A stretch of 64,000 nt of DNA from Hypholoma sublateritium FD-334 SS-4 (Eukaryota > Basidiomycota > Agaricomycetes > Agaricales > Strophariaceae). Below the pieces are notes generated by a model. The model was not told where the DNA came from. It made no database searches and worked only from the letters and a program-made list of their open reading frames with translations. Of this stretch, positions 59,214-64,000 are shown in pieces. Positions within the stretch are counted from its first letter, which is position 1. Each line of letters opens with the position of its first letter. Both the position numbers and the translations under genes were made by a program. The stretch covers positions 78,776 through 142,775 of the forward strand of contig KN817589.1 in assembly GCA_000827495.1 (NCBI GenBank), given 5' to 3'.

Positions 59214-61122
59214 TTTCACGTATCTGGTTGTGCATAAAACTATTAATGCATATGCGCATACCTGTTGCTACCGTGCAACACACGAAATTCGACCACAAAG
59301 ATCTCCAGCACACGGGAGGCGCTACATAATGTCGCGTGTGGCTGTCGATTGTAATCTTTCACCAAGCTTTCAGTGTTTAACTCCCGCGCAATGCGAAAGT
59401 AGTTGTGCACACCTGTATCAAAATTGCCATAATCCAGTATGTAAATTTATCCTAGATACCCCTCCACTGTATTAGATACGTTTGAGATACGTTGATACCC
59501 ACTGCTTCTCCAAGAAAGATGCTTCTTGAGTTATACCTTGAAAGTGTGCTTTGTCTGTCCACTTCGTCCTCAATTCAAATGAACCTATTATAGACACGCG
59601 AACATGGACCCATAGGGCAAATAAGGACATTACCTAGTCCTGCACACCATCAAGCACACCTTCTGCCTTATTATGCAGCATCAAAATAGAACTCCAGTCT
59701 GGTAGAGTCGGTATTTATATCCTTAAGGTATTCTCCCGTCCCTTCACATCCGGGAAAATCAACGATTGATGCAAGTACTTGTCTTCCGTCTGTCAAAAAA
59801 TAAACACGCCGCAACCGTGGTACCGCCTTTTTAGTGGATCATTCTTGTCTCCGCCGCAGAAATCTGCATACGAAGCTGATTTCGCAGTTGGGCGCATCAA
59901 AGCAACATCAAAGATGCCCAGGCAGTCACATTTTTTCTTGATTTTTTCCGTGGCCTGTAGGGGTAAATTAGGGCGCCGTATATGCACACTGTACAGTCTG
60001 GGTAGATTATACTAATCATCGTAGGTGTCGCCATCACCGAGCTGTAAAATAAAGGCATCAAAATACTTAGTTGTATGTCAAAACTTCCGAAGCATTTTGC
60101 ACAGCCATACGCCGCTCGATACATGCCTTTCTTTATGCACCTCCTGTCAAAAATGCCACAAATTTTACACTTGGAATCGAAGCTCCGTGCGAGCTCCAAG
60201 TTCCATTTTAATTTTCAAAAGAGGAGCCTGCAGGAACTCCAGGACCACCGCTCTTGAAATTATTTATACTTACCTGCATAGCTCGGTCTTTCGGAATGTC
60301 CATTTCCGACGGCGAGGGGGTACACCTGCGCTACCGCAGCAAGGGCTCCATGAGCCCTGTATTCCACACATCCTATCATTGGATGTTTTCACACTCACTC
60401 CGCCTATGTAACGCTCAGATCTTCATCCGTCCTCTTAAAAATGGTGTGTTTTGCGCGCTCTTCGGCGACATCTTAAGTTACATAGTCGAAAGGAGAGAGG
60501 GGGCGGAATTATATGACGGAGCTCTCGACTTTTCTGGCTTTGGTATCATCGGTTTCTCCGACATTATACAAATTTGTTCTTGTTCCACAGATCAATGAAA
60601 CATACTATACGACCAGTTCCCAGTAGTTCAATCAATATTTAGGCGATTACTACCCTCCTGATCTCCTTTGACTTTTCCAGATTGAATAGACATATTCAAG
60701 GTAAATGGAGCAGCGCCCACCGAGTTTTGGGATAGATGCGTGTCTTTTGACGTACAGATGCCTACGAGAATATTGGGAAAGGAGATGTCCTGACTGGCAG
60801 GACGACTACAGCAATGGAGTTATCAAGTGCTTTCTACTTTCTTGTCTCTCACGGACAGCCTGAGTGGTAATCGAGATCTCGTACCTCTCGGCGGTGCTCA
60901 AGTACTCAGGTGTCTCTTCGAGTGGGCCGTGGTACCCATACTCAAGCACCATCCAGAGAATGGTTATACTATATTATACAACGATTCACTAATATGGTGC
61001 TGAGGTAATTCCCACTGCATACTCCGTACATGCCCCTCACTGTGAGGGCCTCCCCACATGTCCACATGATCAAAAATTGGCACCGATAAGAAATAAGTCA
61101 GACCCCATTGTGCGCCTATGCG
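59214..61122. other. Intergenic, no supported gene
   Basis: Convergent region between the second HPEG-segment gene and the nuclease gene. Open frames up to about 120 codons show no motif or splice-consistent continuation. Confidence 0.4.
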
Positions 61123-63005
61123 TCATAGTGCATACGGGTTATCATTAAATAGGTTTCCAGCCAATGCAGTACCGAAAGGGGTATCACTAGAGATGTCGTG
61201 CAGGTCGTACTTGCGCAGGAGCCGCTTGACTTCCTCCTCGTCCTTTGCAAGGGGCGCCATCAGTTCTGCTGTAGGCACGGCAGGCAGCGTCGCGAAGACC
61301 AGACGCGCGATCTGGACCTGTGCAAGATACGCGTCAGGCGAGATACGCAGACTGTACCGGGGATTTTCCTCGATGGCCGCGAGCACGCGCTCAATGGAGC
61401 CGTGTGTCTTGATGAAGTCGTAGGCACGCATCGGGCCGACGTTCTTGATCCGCTGTGAGAAGTCCGTACCGAGCAGCAGGACGAAGTCGACATAGGCGGC
61501 GCGCGTCAGGTCGAGCTCAGTGCGCACATCAGCTCCGGAGATAACGAGCAGTGGCTCCGCATAAGCTGTTATATTCCGGATCAGGGGGGCTTCGTAGACG
61601 AGGACGTCCTATTCGTAAAGTGTGGATGAGTAAGATGGGAGAAATAAAAACAATATATCCATACTGTATCTTCGCTGACAACATAGTCAGCGTGTCCTTC
61701 TAATACAATAGCGGAAGCAAGCGCCTCGGCTTCAATGGTACCCGTGGCCTCAATGCACGGAATTCCCATAGCCTTGAGAATTGCTTTAGAGTCCGCATAG
61801 GTCTTTGCGGTTGGTGCGTTGTTGCGCTTTTGAAAAGACGTCGCCATCGCGTGACTTTTATCCAGCAGCTCACTTACATCCTCGTTAGCGCTGGCCGGGA
61901 CTTCGAAGCGTGGCTGATCGATCGAAGAAGAAAGCTCCTCCCAGACCTTGCCTTCTTGAAGGGTCAGCTTGTATTGTTTCTTTGTCACAGTTTTCTCGAT
62001 TTCTTCTGGTTTTCCATCGAGGGATGCATCTAATTCTCGAAGGGCGGGTTTTGTGGACAATGTGATAAGTTTAGCAACGTCTGCTTGATAGCTCAGATGG
62101 AGAGACTTCAACAAGTTAGCCAATTCAGTTGCATTGTTTAGCAGAGGAGGAGTGGGAGATGGGATGTCCTGTGACGACAAAGGGTCAGGTAATATTGGCC
62201 GGTATCAAGATAATTATTTACTGGCTGTTCAACGACCCCTCGTTCTGGGAGTACAAGGTCCTGAAAAGGGTTAACAGGTCAAGGCGGGAGTTTACGCAAA
62301 AGGGGACTGCAATTACTGGTGCGGGAGGCTCGACATCGAGCGTTGTTTTCTCGATAATGACCTTGTCCAGAACGGCAGCTGAGCTATCACCTGCGTTGAA
62401 ATCAGTCTCCCTCAGGATCTTCACGACTTCTTGTCTTATGGGCTCATCGAGCTCGTCAAGCTTGTTCATACTGCTTTTGAGGTCGTGCAGCCTCTGGAAT
62501 CGTGCATCTTCTATGGATCCTCGAGTAAGGGTGAGCTCGCGAGCTGCACGTCGACGCTTAAGCTGTGCAGTCCACCATATTAGCGACGTATTGAAGCACC
62601 ATTCTCCCATGGCACAAGCATACCTCTTCTTTTTTGGCCGAGCTCCGCTCTGTGCCGTCGAAGACGCATATCGCACTGATGTTATTCTGCTTCAACTCAT
62701 GAGCAAGTCTATACCATCCCCATACGTGGTGGTTAGGATGTAAATCGGAGCCGAAGTGCAATCGTTGGGTGATAAGGGTTCCATCGCTGTAAAGAATCCT
62801 AGATTCAGCGACATAAAGAGTAGTGCGCGAAATGGACGTGCATACATGACGATTCGCTTGCCGTCCAGCGCCTTCAGTCTTTCAGGTATATGCTTAAGAA
62901 CATTCGGACTGAATGAAACAGTCAGTCCACGGTACCATAAGTTATTGCTGGTTGACTGCGTTACCAAATCTTTTGAAGGAAGGGAGTGAATCCAGCGACA
63001 CCCAT
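61123..63005 (-). CDS. Rad2/XPG-family structure-specific nuclease (PIN-like)
   Basis: Seven exons: 62965-63005, 62846-62908, 62624-62786, 62296-62562, 62222-62260, 61665-62168 and 61123-61608; all junctions close in frame, 520 aa. The N-terminus MGVAGFTPFLQK starts the XPG-N domain, with the catalytic Asp in KRIVIDGTLITQRLHF and AICVFDGTERSSAKKEE. The XPG-I domain is GIPCIEATGTIEAEALA followed by YVVSEDTDVLVYE, giving the Glu and Asp metal ligands. A helix-hairpin-helix follows (LGTDFSQRIKNVGPMRAYDF). A long helical insert between XPG-N and XPG-I is usual in this fungal group. No PCNA-binding motif is visible at the C-terminus, so it is not plain FEN1; likely a flap- or junction-cleaving relative in nucleus or mitochondria (inference). 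Confidence 0.93.
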
Positions 63006-64000
63006 AAGTTAAGTAGTCTCGTTCAGATGGTGACATTAAGCATAGGTAATAGATATCAGGAGATTGTACGACCTCTGCTAGGTGGATGACGCCGATTATG
63101 ATGAATAGCAAAGTCAGAAAGCAAGCTCAACCAGGGTCAGTGACCGCGCCCGAAGTCTTGACGCGACGATGGACTCACAACTGGTCACGGGGTTGTGCCA
63201 TGATAATACGGACCGGAAGTGCCGGGTCAAATTGCACAAGTGCACTCCTTGAACTACATAATTGCGACAAGGGGGTGCTGGGATTAGAATCCCGGACCGG
63301 ATGCTGGTAGGTAGGTCCAGCCGCCAGGCCCGAATTTTTTTTCTGACATACCTTTTTTTCACTGTTTTTTTGGTNGTTTTGTGTCTAAATTACATGCATA
63401 AAATGGATTATCAGTCTCTATATCACCTATTCCCTTTAATATATTTGAATAATTGGTGAACAATGCTCAGAAAAGTATATTTAATTTAATTTTTATATCA
63501 AAAAGAGGGAAGATGTCGCATCATGGATGATGGAGACAGGTGCATTGTGCAGGTGGTAATCTGTGTGCGGCTTTGGTGTACATGGCCAGCATCAGAGACA
63601 CTACACAGATAGCATGGCCGTGGTGCATGCAGCCAGCATCATGGACACACTACATGGCTGTGGTGGAAATGATTAGTGTCGCGGACACGGTATGCATGTC
63701 ACATGGTGCAGCCGTGGTGCGGCCAAGGTGCAGCACTGAGCATGCACCACATATCATTTGGGGACTGCTCAGTGCTGAATTAGAGGTACCTAGATGCAGT
63801 GGCAGCAGCAATAAACAAGCCAGATCAGTGCATGGGCGACTGAAGAGAGTCCGGAGAGGATGCTGCCTCCGACAGAACATGTAACTTTGATGACCCTATA
63901 TGGCAAATTCACGTGACATAAGGTAGGTAGGTTCCCGAAAATTTGCTGAAAATATTAAGCTAATCTCGCCGAGGCAAGTCAGTCGAAGTCGCTACCCGAG
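63006..64000. other. Terminal region, no supported gene
   Basis: Short open frames, a T-rich stretch with an N at 63375, imperfect direct repeats of about 57 bp between 63580 and 63720, and a hairpin with perfect 12-bp arms at 63731-63742 and 63766-63777. A GGGATTAGAATCCC palindrome near 63278 looks like part of a tRNA T arm but no tRNA folds around it. Confidence 0.45.

Noticed and set aside
63230..63310. tRNA-like segment around GGGATTAGAATCCC
   Set aside because: T-arm-like palindrome present, but no matching acceptor, D arm or anticodon stem on either strand.
1..64000. CRISPR arrays, bacterial-type operons, rRNA genes
   Set aside because: None seen. Spliceosomal introns and intron-bearing tRNAs show a eukaryotic nuclear genome.

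Overview
The window is nuclear DNA of a filamentous basidiomycete, most likely an Agaricomycete of the polypore type (inference). The signs are many short introns (about 50-70 nt), exons as small as 10 nt, intron-containing tRNA genes, and a gene set of COPII coat, proteasome, oligosaccharyltransferase and complex I assembly proteins next to secreted and GPI-anchored proteins. Seven or so N positions mark weak spots in the assembly. Gene models were built by eye from conserved motifs, splice signals and reading-frame closure.

Layout. 0-5 kb: 3' part of a Sec24-type COPII subunit (+) and a CFAP20/DUF667-domain protein (-). 5-12 kb: gene-poor DNA with a long inverted repeat. 12-25.7 kb: a disordered protein (+), a 19-exon MFS anion permease (+), tRNA-Ser(GCU), and a cyclic nucleotide phosphodiesterase (+). 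26.7-38.4 kb: a GPI-anchored Ser/Thr-rich protein (-), a secreted GH47 mannosidase (+), a 150-bp tandem repeat, SWP1/ribophorin II (-), two tRNA-Cys genes (-), RPN3/PSMD3 (+) and NDUFAF2 (+).

38.6-56.7 kb is the unusual part. Ten loci on the minus strand encode or once encoded very short acidic proteins, which I treat as one undescribed family. Each has three coding exons with invariant intron phases (1, then 2): a variable N-terminus, an Asp/Glu-rich exon, and a basic/proline exon that in most copies starts around a P-R-A/G motif and carries a V/I-A/V/S-G core. Eight reconstruct in frame; in one of these (B1) only after allowing for a base missing at an N. One has a lost splice donor and one has an unresolved 5' end. 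The first members sit in a tandem duplication that also carried NDUFAF2: three further NDUFAF2 copies have decayed while the acidic genes stayed open.

52-59 kb: two related multi-exon proteins (+) with a W-x(4)-HPEG-x-x-YFY segment and C-terminal membrane helices, with one acidic-family member between them. 61-63 kb: a complete Rad2/XPG-family nuclease (-). The last kilobase has no gene that I can support.
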